Source: Isoetes taiwanensis
Taxonomy: Eukaryota; Streptophyta; Lycopodiopsida; Isoetales; Isoetaceae
DNA length: 64,000 nucleotides
Reading direction: 5' to 3'
Assembly (NCBI GenBank): GCA_021234155.1
Contig: JAJEKV010000334.1
Span: forward strand, 188,001-252,000
This document shows, piece by piece, positions 10,255-20,430 of the stretch; position 1 is the stretch's first letter; each line of letters opens with the position of its first letter. Under the pieces are notes generated by a model that was not told the DNA's origin, searched no databases, and saw only the letters and a program-made list of their open reading frames with translations. The translations under genes and the position numbers were made by a program.

Positions 10255-11396
10255 GCTTTATGAATCCGTTTGAGTGCCTATTAACGAATTCAATCCGTGT
10301 TTCCAGACCCACAAATTATAACTGAGTTGGAAAAAAAGGAAATTTCCTTCTGGGCTACTTGTTCGAAGGCAACGAACCTAGAAAGAGCTCCGGCGATCAG
10401 AGTAGGTTAAGCCCTACAGAACTCATTGTGGAAGTGCTTAAAAAGAACAAGAGAACGTAACCATACTGTAGCTTCGGCATCCATCTTCGGATTGCCCCTT
10501 CTGTCATACCCTTGCCCCTGCCCCTAGTCGCCGCAGGAGGACAAAGTTCTCCTCTGCTTCAGTACAGGAAGCTGAGATCGCCTCCCCGCCTTCCACCCAG
10601 ACTCCATAAAATCCACATCGTCTATATGTCCTCAGGTGTCCCTCAAATCCCAAAAGTACATAGCCGTAGACAAAGAATATATCACAATATTCTTAAATCA
10701 TGGCCCTTTATCTGTCCCTCCCCACACTCCCCAAGGATTGCCCTACGGGCAACCCCAAAAACTGAGGCAGGAAGAAAAATAGGAAGCTGACTTATATAAG
10801 TTTAGATGGCACGCCAAATTTTCACTTATTCATGCCTTATGACATGAGAGTCACAACTTCAAACAAATGTCTGCAACATGGTCCTAAGAAACACCAATCC
10901 TTTGGTCATTGCCTCAATAGTGCCCTGCAAAGAACTTTCCTTTGGTCTAGTGCATAATCTTGATAAAATGCATCTCTACCATTTTTCTTTGGCGTCTTAT
11001 ATAGCAAAACTTTAGCTCGATAGAGTTGGCACACCAAATTTACACTTTTTTTGTACCACTCCAAATGAAATTTCTCCTAAACCTGACCACTCTTGTCTGT
11101 GGTGCTCGCGGGAATGAAGCCATATATACATGTGTATTGCTAAGGACTGGCTTCAACAATTTGTCCTGCAATGGATAGCTTAGTTGTGGATCAATAGAAC
11201 AGGTGCTTTCTAAACCACAACATATCTCGCAACCAAATAGTTATCTCAATCCAACCATTAAACTAAAAGTCAAGCTTACATATTAGCCCAACAAGGTGCA
11301 CTTACAAGTGGACAAAATTCATCTCTACAAAATTTAGGCATAACATCTTCCTTTCTTTACTAATGCTCTAAAGAATTTAGGCATGACATCTTCCTT
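10154..11396 (-). repeat. Large inverted repeat, right arm
   Basis: This is the reverse-complement partner of 8169-9331. It retains the fuller DUF309 exon and a segment of about 110 bp missing from the left arm, so it is closer to the ancestral sequence. Its outer end carries a small internal repeat (taggcataacatcttccttt and taggcatgacatcttccttc), also present in the left arm. Confidence 0.9.
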
Positions 11397-11593
11397 CCTT
11401 TCTATGATAATTATGTCGCCTCATGTTTTCACATGCCTATGTGGCATGTTCAAGGATGCGGCTTCTTTTTTTGTTTCACCTTGTTATTTAAAATGCTTTC
11501 GTTGCATGTGGTCTTTTTGTTGCTTGCATGTGGTCTTTTTTTTGTTGCTTGCATGTGAGTTGTACAACGTTGAACAATTATAACAAGTTGTAT

Positions 11594-11699
11594 AGGGGAA
11601 TGTCACTTTAGGTGACATTCACGTGGAACGCGTTGCCGACGCGCGTTAGCGCGGAGGCAACGTTGACACGTGGGAATGTCACCTAAAGTGACATTTCCC
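11594..11699. mobile_element. Foldback MITE-like element
   Basis: Arms of about 45 bp are inverted copies: gggaatgtcactttaggtga on the left and tcacctaaagtgacatttcc on the right. The match extends inward through cacgtg to the ggcaac/gttgcc core. Each arm itself contains a smaller palindrome (gtcactttaggtgac). The right arm overlaps the TIR of the next element by a few bases. No coding capacity; probably a non-autonomous DNA element. Confidence 0.7.
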
Positions 11700-11729
11700 A
11701 AACGTGAAGTTTGCTTAGGTTACATTCTG
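11692..11729 (+). repeat. Left terminal inverted repeat
   Basis: The core of 28 bp (acgtgaagtttgcttaggtt plus acattctg) pairs with 14585-14612 with a single mismatch. Confidence 0.8.
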
Positions 11730-12367
11730 TCACTTTTTTTTCCTCATTTTTTTTTTCCTCTGTTCGCGTTTCCTCTGTTCGCGTTGTGTTCTTGGTTGGC
11801 GATCTTCCTGTTTGCGGTGGCGCCATCGCCGTTGTTGCTTCCGGTGGCGCCAGCCAAGTATTAGGATCATTGTGACGAAGTTTGAAAGGATTTGGACGAG
11901 TTTTTGAAGAATCTTGCTCTGTTTTTGAAGAATCTTGCTCTGTTTTTCCTGCTACCTGAGCCGATGTGATAGTTTCTGGCGCCATTTGTGTTTTTTCTTT
12001 GCCTGAAGAAGTTGGACGAAGTGGTAAGAAGATTTCGGAAGATTCTTTGCTTGCATGTTGCTTTCTTGCTACAATATGTGTGCGGGAGCATGTAGCACGA
12101 CTTGGAAGACGGTCAGGATGCCTATTTTGCAAGAAATTCTTGCATGCAGGTTCTCTAGTCGAAGTTTTCTGGTTCCTAATTTGTTTCAGGTTCTGATACT
12201 TGGTATAGGACGAGTTTCAGAGTTGTATTTTAGGTTCTTGTTTGATCCAGGTGGTTTGCTTCAGCATTGTGTCAAAAAGGCAAGTATTATTCTTGTTTTT
12301 TCGTGTTTCTTTTGATATTCTTTGTTTCTTATTACTAATCTGCAATGTTTCTTGTAGGTTTCTGTCA

Positions 12368-14193
12368 TGGATGATCTTCAGGACAATGTACTTCGTGATA
12401 TTACGAACAATATTCTTGAGAGGGAGCTGCAGACAAACAAGCTTGCTAGTTTGAACATATCTGATGATGCTAACGAGATCATTGTGCATTTTGAGAGTGC
12501 ATTAGTTTCGAGTTTGGAGAGGAAGCTATTGCAAAGTATATGAGAGATTCGAGTCTTTGTCAAGCCGTCATTCTTCATTGCATCCCTCTTGGTAGTAGGC
12601 TACCATTTGTTGAGTTAGATGAAAAATTGCAGCAAGAGGTAGATGCTGGAGGTATTAGCAGGTCTGCTGCAAAGATTGCTTGGGCAAGAAACAGATTCGA
12701 TCTTTGGAGGAAGACTTTTGGGTATTCTTTGGAGAAACGCATTGAAGAGTTGGATCTTTCCTTATTTGCTTCTTTATTAGAGAAGTTTATGATGCAAGTA
12801 GTGAAGAAGGACAAGCAAGGATCATTCTACCCTCCAGAATCGTGAGTATAATTTGTTTTATATTTGTTAGTTGTTTTATATTTGTTTTATATTTATTACT
12901 TACCTTTGTTTGTTCTGGGCTTCATGACATGTTTATGAAATTTGGTGCAATAATCAGGAGGAATCAAGAAATTAGAATTGCTAATAGTGGAGTTTCTGAG
13001 GTAAAATTTTGCATCAAAGAATCTCCTATATTTGAGAGGGCAAGGCTTGCTTGTGTGGCGTCCATGAGACGTTCTAGAAACACGCCAGCGGTGTGCAAGA
13101 AAAGGAAAAAAGTGGCAGAAATACCCTATGGTTCGGCGGTTGCTTTCTTGTCGATGTTGATCATTCGATTAGTCATCCAAAAGGTTTGCAGAAAAGGTTT
13201 CTTTACTATTGTGTGGCTAGATTTGCTATTCGAGGTCAGGGTGAGGTGCATCAGTTGCTTATGAGTGATTTCTTTGTTGGATCGGAAAATGGAGATGAAT
13301 ACCTTGAATACAGTGAGAGGCTTTCCAAGAATAACGATACTGATATGAATCATTATCAAGAGGAACAATTTCGGACCTTGTCATTTGTTTTGAGTCCGAT
13401 GTAGTTCTTACATTGGACAATTGCGTAAACATTTTGCTTTGCCTAAGCCTAATATCGATGGGACTGCTGGGATCTGCCATTGTTTCATGCAGGCAATCAT
13501 TAATCACAGGGGACCTATCTGGTTCAATTCTAAAAATAGGGTGTCTGCTAGAAAATTGGCTAGTTGGGTCAAGTATATGTTGTTGATTGTTGGTGTTGAG
13601 GCGGTTTAGCAACAAATCGGCCGATGTACCGTGGTTTCGAATGACAAGAGCTCATGTTCCTATGAATATTGGGATGAGATTGATTGCCAAGAAGCCCGTG
13701 GGCAATTTGAAGCATATTCTAGGTGTGTTTTCTTCATTGTTCTTTCTTTTTTGCTATCTAATGTGTTCTAATTTTAGAATGTATTGCGGTATGACAAGAC
13801 CTTGGATTTGCAAAACAAAGTGTGCTATGTCATGTGTTTCCCAACCTTTTGATCGAGAATGGAAAGAGAAGAATGTTTGAAGATGTATACAAGCAAGAAC
13901 TCGACAAGTTGGATGATATGGATCGAGGAGCGGTAGTTCTCTTGCTTGTAGATTTACGGTAATATGGATATTTCGGTAATATGGATCTTTGGCCCACGAT
14001 GTTCCAAGTTGTGAAATGGATTCCATGGTACACCGTGAATCGGTGGAAATGTTGCCACCGCTTAATCGCTCCTACTTTTGATCTACGGTTTCCTGCTTTC
14101 GATTTGAAGGAGGATGATATACAGTTAAACAGAGATTTAGATATTTTGACTGAGTCTTCTCCAGATGTGAAGCTTGAGTTTTCAAAACATTAA
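12368..14193 (+). pseudogene. DUF3504/Crypton-like tyrosine recombinase gene, decayed
   Basis: The first ORF (ATG 12368 to 12541, 57 aa) is followed in another frame by QQEVDAGGISRSAAKIAWAR, then FDLWRKTFGY and VVKKDKQGSFYPPES (to 12841). This resembles the N-terminal core-binding part of DUF3504/Crypton-derived proteins (ZMYM2, QRICH1). A splice donor (gtgagta) follows at 12842. Then come an RRNQEIRIANSGVSEVKFCI segment (12957 on), YCVARFAIRGQGEVHQLLMS (Arg of the first catalytic box) and GDEYLEYSERLSKNN (to about 13350). After 13421 there is GPIWFNSKNRVSARKLASWV, then frame-shifted MTRAHVPMNIGMRLIAKKPV near 13640, where an HxxR/HK box would be expected. A second intron (gtgtgt...ttttag, about 13722-13776) follows. 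Multiple frameshifts make it non-functional. Assignment is by motif reading only. Confidence 0.5.
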
Positions 14194-14584
14194 TGTTCAA
14201 AGTTGGCAATATTTCGGTGGTTATTTTTGTAATTGCGGCATTGTTATGCGGTCATGTCTCAGGAAATGATCAAATGAAATGATAAAGGGTTTTGGCACGA
14301 AAAATTGTGGAAGTTCTACTGGTTTTGGACCTGCTACTACTCCTTGAAGTTCTTGTGTTTTAATGCTTTTGATTGTAATGTTTTTTTGAGGAATTGATAC
14401 TTTTAGTATCAGACTTTGACTTGTAATCTGGACACTCAGATTGAATCAGATATGAAGATATTTTGAGTCCTAAATTTGTTGTACAGTATAACTGAATTGC
14501 AAGTAAATTTGAAGACATAGAATTGCAATTAACTTAATCACATTTCTGAAAAAGAAAAACAAGCAGAATGTGGGATAAAAACAA

Positions 14585-14623
14585 CAGAATGTAACCTAAG
14601 CAAACTTTACGTGAATGGGAATG
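14585..14623 (-). repeat. Right terminal inverted repeat
   Basis: The inverted partner of 11692-11729, listed separately to mark the 3' boundary of the element. Confidence 0.8.
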
Positions 14624-14639
14624 AAGTTGGATGTAACTC

Positions 14640-15031
14640 GTGTTAGTTTTTTTTTTTTTTTTTTTGCATAGTTAAGGACTGTTTAGTTACCTAACAAGGC
14701 TAAACCTTTGGTTATATGTAGTTCATAGTTGCCTATGTATGGAGTGCATATGTAATTCCTAGTGCTTACTTTGCCACGAGGTTACTTGGCAGCCCTGATT
14801 CCTAATTTTGTTTTGCTTTAAATTGATGTAGAACGTGTTAATTTTCTTGCCAAACTGCATAGTTGAGGACTGTTTGGCTACCTGGCAAGGCGAAACCTAT
14901 GTGTTAATGGAATGCATACGTAGTTCATAGTTGCTTATGTATGGAGTGCATATCTAGTTCATAGTGCTTAACTTTACAATAGGGTTTTACTTGGCATCCC
15001 TGGTTTCTAGTTTTGTTTAGCTTTAAATTGG
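14640..15031 (+). repeat. Imperfect tandem duplication, about 190 bp x2
   Basis: Copies start at about 14668 (gcatagttaaggactgttta) and 14857 (gcatagttgaggactgtttg). Both continue through gttcatagttgc.tatgtatgg and end in a ttttgttt.gctttaaattg segment. An oligo-T run (about 14647-14666) precedes copy 1. No gene. Confidence 0.75.
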
Positions 15032-15514
15032 CTTTGCTTTAAGACTCATGAAGTTGAAAAATCAAGTTCTTTATTTCGCTTCCTTCTCGAAGGCCATTCA
15101 TTCTTTCATTCAGTTGCAAAGGTGCTTCATTTTGACAACTGCTTCTGAGAGTCCTTTGTTCAACGTTCCTTTGTTTTGTTCTACTCATTTGTTTTTGGAG
15201 TGCAAGGGCAATTCCCGCATAAGAAGAATGGAGGTCTCTCTGCCATCTTTAAACTCTTTTAAGTTGTCATCGTGGCTCCATGGCTCGTGTCTTTGAACTT
15301 AGGACATCTATCACGAACCCTTTTCATGTGATAAGTATAAAACGATAAGCTAGGGTGTTCTAGTGCATAAACAAATGTTGCAAATTCACTCTCCATGGAT
15401 GAAATTGGTAAGATTTACAAAACATGGTTATATCATTTTTTGGTAAGTAGGTCGCATATTAATTAATCGGGCCAAGGGGCTAATGGTAAGTAGGTCAAAA
15501 ATATATGGTTAAGA
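15032..15514. other. Downstream flank of the GDPD gene
   Basis: No recognisable gene. It presumably contains the 3' UTR and polyadenylation region of the minus-strand GDPD gene at its right edge; no clear AATAAA on the minus strand was identified. Confidence 0.4.
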
Positions 15515-17330
15515 CTATGCCACAACTTTTACTCCCATATTTCCAGCTATGGCGGATGAGGAATCGTCTGTTATGCCCAACCCCCTCGCTACGGTAACCA
15601 TCTCTAAAACATGGTCTACAATCACTCCATCTCCTCCGAGCTCTTGCTGTTTGTACAGAGCTTCAGTTACGTTGCTGCAAAATCCAACACACAAACCATT
15701 AGATCGATCAATTCTTTGTTCAATCCGATTAACCAAATCGCCTGAACCAGAAAAAACTTGATTCAATCTGCAATTCAAGCAATAGGAAAAAGGGGAACAG
15801 CCCAGATGCAAATCCAGCCTTACTTTAGCTCGCCATATGTTAGCAAGGTTAATCCAGCCTCCTTTACTTTCATAACCGAGGCCTGGCTATGGAGAATTGC
15901 CTTCACTTCCGACACTATGCCTTGCAAGGAACCTGAAATAACAAGATCCAATATACAGAACGTTAGTTTGTGTCCATATACAAATCCCACCAATTGGATG
16001 TCCAAAAATAGACTTACTTTTCTTGCATACTTCAATTGCCGCCTCTATGGAGTTTCTTCGTGAATCATTAAAGGTATGGACTCCACCATCTGTCAGGAAG
16101 AACACCTGTTTCCACCAATTTGCAACCAAAGTCAGATAACGCCAGACTGGATTGGAACAAAATGCTTCTAGATTAGAATGCATTGAATAATAAAAGGAAA
16201 AAACTTGCCGCATATGATGCTTGCATCTGCCTGAGTTTGTGCACTGCATCTGGGTGGAAGCTTGAGAAGAAAATTTTTCTCTCTTTGGCATGCTCTTTAA
16301 CTTCCTGCAATCGGTTAAAATTTTGAGATCTGATTCATAAGTTAAAATTAATCAGAAAGTTCTCCCTTTTTTTTTTTTTACCTTAACCACTATTGAGATC
16401 ACATGGTGGAGCTCTTCTTCGGTGACATGCCCATCGTCTGGAAATTTTAGCTCAATATTGAACCCCACTGTTTCCTGAACTAACTCAAATGCATCCTTTA
16501 AGGTACAGAGATGATCATCCATAGTTACACCCCAAGGATTGAAAGAGCCATCTGCTCCTTTCCTAAGTAATGTTTTTGTAGTCTGAAATTACCAAATAGA
16601 AGTGGCTAGTCAGAAACAGAATCTTTTCAAATCACAAGATATTCAGCAAGATCCAGAAATTTATATACTGTTTCTCAAACCTTACTTTCTCAGGATCTTT
16701 CTGCAAGCCTATTGCCATAAATTCTTCCAGAGTAAGCTCCCTAATAGGCCTTGCAATCTGAGCATTCAACACAACGAAACAAGATTATGGTCTGCTTCAT
16801 AATGCACCAGCAAGAATTTATCTTTCTATTGTCTAACCTGATCATCAGTAATAATCAAATCATCATGGAATATGACGGCATGGCCATCCTTTGTGACCTG
16901 GAAAAAAAACTCTGCATCAGAACTAAGATCCTGAAGCTTTATATAGAAAATTCAAACTCTGGCATTCCATACCTGCACATCAAATTCCACTAAATCAGCT
17001 CCATTATTTGCAGCCGTATTGAAAGAAAGAATGGTATTCTCCCTAATCGAAGGTCTTGGATCTGGGGCTTCCCCTGTTAAGGCAATTTTGTTCTTTCCCA
17101 TTCCCCTATGGCCAATCACCAGTAACTTTGCCCTTTCTTGGATCAAATCAATGCCTGCAAAATCTAGAAATATTACCTCCGAGGCTATTCATAACCACTT
17201 TAGGAAGACGAAAAGACTTACCAGAAACGCTGGAATCGCCCATCTTTATAAAATTTGACGATACTGGATTCTTGATATTGGATTTACCCAAAACTTCTAC
17301 AACAACAGGGATTGTCTGGATGCAAATCAT
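15515..17330 (-). CDS. GDPD: Glycerophosphodiester phosphodiesterase, nine exons, intact
   Basis: Plant GDPD hydrolyses deacylated phospholipids (glycerophosphodiesters) to glycerol-3-phosphate and an alcohol, recycling phosphate. Exons on the minus strand: 17222-17330, 16973-17154, 16838-16897, 16686-16757, 16382-16582, 16209-16304, 16018-16105, 15824-15932 and 15515-15674. They sum to 1077 nt, i.e. 358 residues plus stop, with all phases consistent. Residues seen: LLVIGHRG (His52), RENTILSFN, VEFDVQV (Glu93, Asp95), AVIFHDD (His108), FNIELKF (Glu185, Lys187), FFSSFHPDAV, VFFLTDGG and LQGIVSEVKAIL. Introns are GT-AG except that after exon 6, which has a GC donor (gcg|gcaagt). ATG 17330 is the first in-frame ATG of exon 1; a second, at residue 30, is possible. 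It resembles the Arabidopsis GDPD1-3 type; which paralogue, and whether plastidial or cytosolic, is unclear. Confidence 0.93.
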
Positions 17331-17584
17331 CAAAAGAGAAAGGGAAGGATTGGCATTGCCGAAAGAACGACAAGGGCAGAATGGGAATGAGAAAGATCAT
17401 AGAAAAAATTCGCAGAAACTAGCGGAATTGCTCATTGAGCAGATCAAACTCAAGGGGAAAAAGTAAAGAGAGGGACTTGAGGACGAAAGGGGGCAGGGCA
17501 CCGGAGCGGCCAAGCTCCGGCGATGGCAAAAATTCACCGCAAGGATCTAAGACAAAGAGATCGATTTTCTGGTTTTTCTGCGAA

Positions 17585-17596
17585 GGAATATATAAG
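17585..17596 (-). promoter_or_regulatory. Possible TATA box for GDPD
   Basis: The minus strand has ccttatatattcc about 255 bp upstream of the chosen ATG, in otherwise GC-richer sequence. This is a plausible core promoter position given a 5' UTR of about 220 nt, but there is no independent evidence for the transcription start. Confidence 0.3.
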
Positions 17597-18189
17597 GGAG
17601 AAACCTACGGGGAGGCGCCGCCAGGTTCTTGTGCAACGCCATAGCCTGTGCTGGCGGCGCCACCGCCGGACTTGGAAGGGTCCCTTTTGGCCGTTTGGCT
17701 TCGCGACGCCTTTTCCTTTCGAATATTCTGTTATGCCGCGCATGTGCTAAAACATATTCGTATATTCTTTGGATATTCTTTGATTCCCAGATATATGCTT
17801 TTGGGTTATACCTTTTTGGCCTTTTCCACAACCTCTTTGTTTTTGTCCTTGGTCCATATCCTATGGTGCATGTGCAACTCGCTCTCTCTCTCTTCTATTC
17901 TATTCTATTTTATTCTATATGTGTGTCTCTACCAATCCCTGGCTTACCTGTCGTGTCCCCTTCAGTCTGCCATGTCTCTCGATAAGGTTTCTGCCCAATG
18001 TTCTCTTCCCATCATCCGATCCATCGTTGTCCATTGACAGATAATCTTACTCTAGAGGACAATCTTACCCTCAAGAACCTAAAGAAAAGAAGAAGAAGAA
18101 AAAGAAGCAATTTTTATGCCCTGCATACTTGTAATAGCTACATCTTAAGTTCATTTCTTCTTAGTTGAGGGTGGGTTGCTTTGGACGTA
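17597..18189. other. Upstream region of GDPD, no gene recognised
   Basis: Several overlapping frames are open on both strands but show no domain. Short attct repeats occur around 17896-17918. Likely promoter-distal and intergenic DNA. Confidence 0.45.
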
Positions 18190-18308
18190 TAAGGGTAAGT
18201 TGTTTGGGACAGCTTACCTTGTTTGCCCCGTGGATGCTCCGACCGGCGGCGGCCGAGAGCAGCTCACTGGAGCAAACAGGGTAAGCTGGACCAAATAGCT
18301 TACCCTTA
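18190..18308. mobile_element. MITE with 40-bp terminal inverted repeats
   Basis: The left end reads taagggtaagttgtttggga and on through cagcttaccttgtttgccc. The right end is the inverse (ggagcaaacagggtaagctg, then gaccaaatagcttaccctta with one shared base). The 119-bp total leaves only a GC-rich core of about 40 bp. No convincing target-site duplication was found. Confidence 0.75.
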
Positions 18309-18339
18309 CAATATCATAATACCCTTACAATATCATAAT
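18302..18339 (+). repeat. 19-bp tandem repeat x2
   Basis: The unit acccttacaatatcataat occurs twice exactly, starting inside the right end of the MITE. It may reflect a local duplication at the MITE insertion junction. Confidence 0.9.
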
Positions 18340-19939
18340 AATCAGGGAGCTGAAGTTGAAGGATTTTCGTCTGATTTGTCACTTGTGCAGCGGATGATGC
18401 TAAATCAATGGACCCAACTCAAATTCCCTGTTGTGACGTGGCCGCATGAGAATGCACCGCCGACAAAATATGCGACCCGGTTATGATATTTTAAAAAATG
18501 CTCTTCTTCTTCAAATCCAAAAGCCCTATTCCTTTATCTTCCTCCAAAATCACGTCACTTTCCCATTCTCTCTCCTCTTTCATCATCTTATACAATTGTA
18601 TCTATGTCAGCATGATCTGAAACATGTGGAAGTTATATACCTTCGTAACAATCCTTATAGAAAAGAACAAAAGAATAGAGTTTAAGTCGATGAGTCCGAA
18701 ATGACCACAACAAGTGATGCGGCAATCCTCTTCATAGCAAAGATTCCAAGATAATCACCATGATAGAGAATACTTGCCAGTCAATAGATGCGGCGATCCC
18801 CGTCATAGCAAAGATTCCAATGCATAAACAACTTCAAACACGTGCATCAAGCTTAAGCTTATCATTTTGCCTAATATGACTATACATTTTATATTTTATC
18901 ACAGATTGTCTCGTAGCATTTCATTATCTTAAGGTAGTTCGGTACATGGGCTTTCAATAAAGGATATACAACAAAGGAAAACATGTGATATGCTCCTAAT
19001 GACGATGTAGATTCGCCATTAAATTGCCTTCCACATCAAGTTGTCAATCTTATCTTTGAAGTTGCCCAACACTCATAATTTATTTAGGATAACAATTGTG
19101 CATTTAACGTTGAGACCATTTTTGTGACCCTTCCCTATTGGTCTCTGTGGACGTTAAAAAAACTATTCTATTCTATTCTATTCCTTTGGCTTCTTTATCC
19201 ATGGCAATCATAGAATACTAGAAAAGTTTTTGGGCTCAAGTTGGGAACTTGTAATAGGTGTTGCTTGGTTAGGTTAGGATGTAAAAGTTGCTTTGAGGCC
19301 TGATTATTTAGGAAATCCGAATTGTCCTTGAATGCAATATTTAAAAAAATGTTTACACCAACAATATAAGGCAGGCTTGGGGCAATGGGTTAGGTCTTCA
19401 CTTGAGGGTTAATAACCTCTAAACATAAATATAAGACGCATACTCACTAAGAAATATAACTTTATTCATCCACTAACACGTGTGATTTGGTTAAATTTGT
19501 GACACAAGTTTTTTGTGAGTTTTTTGGGTTGCCCCTAGGGGGGCAAACCCTTGTTTATGTGGGCTTTTGGCATATTCTAGGTATATGCTAGAATATCCCT
19601 AGGATATCTTGGTATTTGCTAAAAAACTTAGGATTGGTCGTAAATGCTAGGTCACTTTGTTGGTGGGCGGTAGCTCTAAAACCGGCTAACCTGGGAGAGG
19701 TCGAGACCTTGCCCGGCCTCCACATGCCAGCACATATAAAGATCACATGGATGGGAACGAAGTTAAGGTCGATGTGCCTACAAAGCCAGATGGTACAGAG
19801 ATTTGTAACATAGGGCCAACAGATCCCGTTATACCCGATGCACATAATCTGAAACTCCTGTAAAGGTTCTTATTTTTTTCAGACATTTTTTCTTATATAT
19901 TGGTAGCATTTTCTCTTACCATTGCTTGGCGGGAACATA
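18340..19939. other. Intergenic DNA with a short duplicated motif
   Basis: No gene recognised. A 35-bp imperfect repeat lies at 18715-18749 and 18786-18820, ending in catagcaaagattcca. At about 19500-19600 there is a segment (ttttttgggttgcccctagg) like one at about 8810 and in the right arm near 10750, and a gcatattc.aggtatatg piece that recurs near 23750. Confidence 0.5.
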
Positions 19940-20430
19940 ACTCAATGACCAACGAAGGGAACTTGTGAGGGGAGTAATTTTGAAAACAGTAGCCTAGATA
20001 GCACCGCAAATAGTGGTCGGAAGCCTCATTCTAGGAAGCTCAATCTTGTGAAATTGAGAGAGCAAAGCGGTAGTGAGGATAGTACAACCAATTTGCGACC
20101 TTCTTTGCGGCAAGAGCCACAAAAGAAAAGGATTAATCTCCAACATCGGTTTGTGCGGAAATTGTAAGTTGACATTGTACATTTTTTTGTGGAGAAATCC
20201 TCAATGCATAATATTATGTTGAGCAAAGCGTGCATCCGTATTTCACTTCTTTAGTTACTTCTTATGGAAAGGGCCTTTTTACGTGGAATAGTAAGCGGAG
20301 TGATATAGTCACTACAATGCAGGCGCTTTTATGTGTTTTGAAAAGTGAAGTTCTTTTCTCGGGTCAAGATTCAAAGACAATCAGAGATCAATATGAGAGG
20401 CAATGCCAAGGCGCACAACAACTTTGAAAT
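19940..20430 (+). pseudogene. Probable hAT-type (DUF659-like) transposase remnant
   Basis: The plus strand reads VHFFVEKSSMHNIMLSKACI and, after a frame change, YFTSLVTSYGKGL, then an open run to 20427. DUF659 of plant hAT-like transposases has the same arrangement: FF.e..iPfn...SpyF..lv...gygkG. An upstream basic segment (about 20020-20160) could be the end of the linker. Frameshifts and stops interrupt it, and the hAT dimerisation domain is not seen. Moderate to weak call. Confidence 0.4.

Larger units (their letters stand above)
11692..14623 (+). mobile_element. TIR-bounded DNA element with a recombinase-like gene
   Basis: Terminal inverted repeats of about 38 bp bracket 2.9 kb. The left end (11692-11729) reads acgtgaagtttgcttaggtt and on through acattctg; the right end (14585-14623) has the complement, cagaatgtaacctaagcaaa, and on. 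The outer few bases also pair loosely (catttccc / cattcccattc). The interior holds one broken multi-exon gene on the plus strand. No certain target-site duplication is visible, partly because the left end abuts the foldback MITE. Confidence 0.65.

Noticed and set aside
10512-10790. 92-codon plus-strand ORF
   Set aside because: It lies antisense in the inverted-repeat arm; the other arm does not keep the frame.
12370-14193. hAT or MULE transposase as the gene in the 2.9-kb TIR element
   Set aside because: No BED zinc finger, DDE-type or hAT C-terminal motif seen; the blocks read better as DUF3504-type recombinase, though this remains unproven.
18190-18308. CRISPR-like or regulatory repeats
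   Set aside because: The repeats are inverted ends of a single MITE; no spaced direct repeats anywhere in the window form a CRISPR array.
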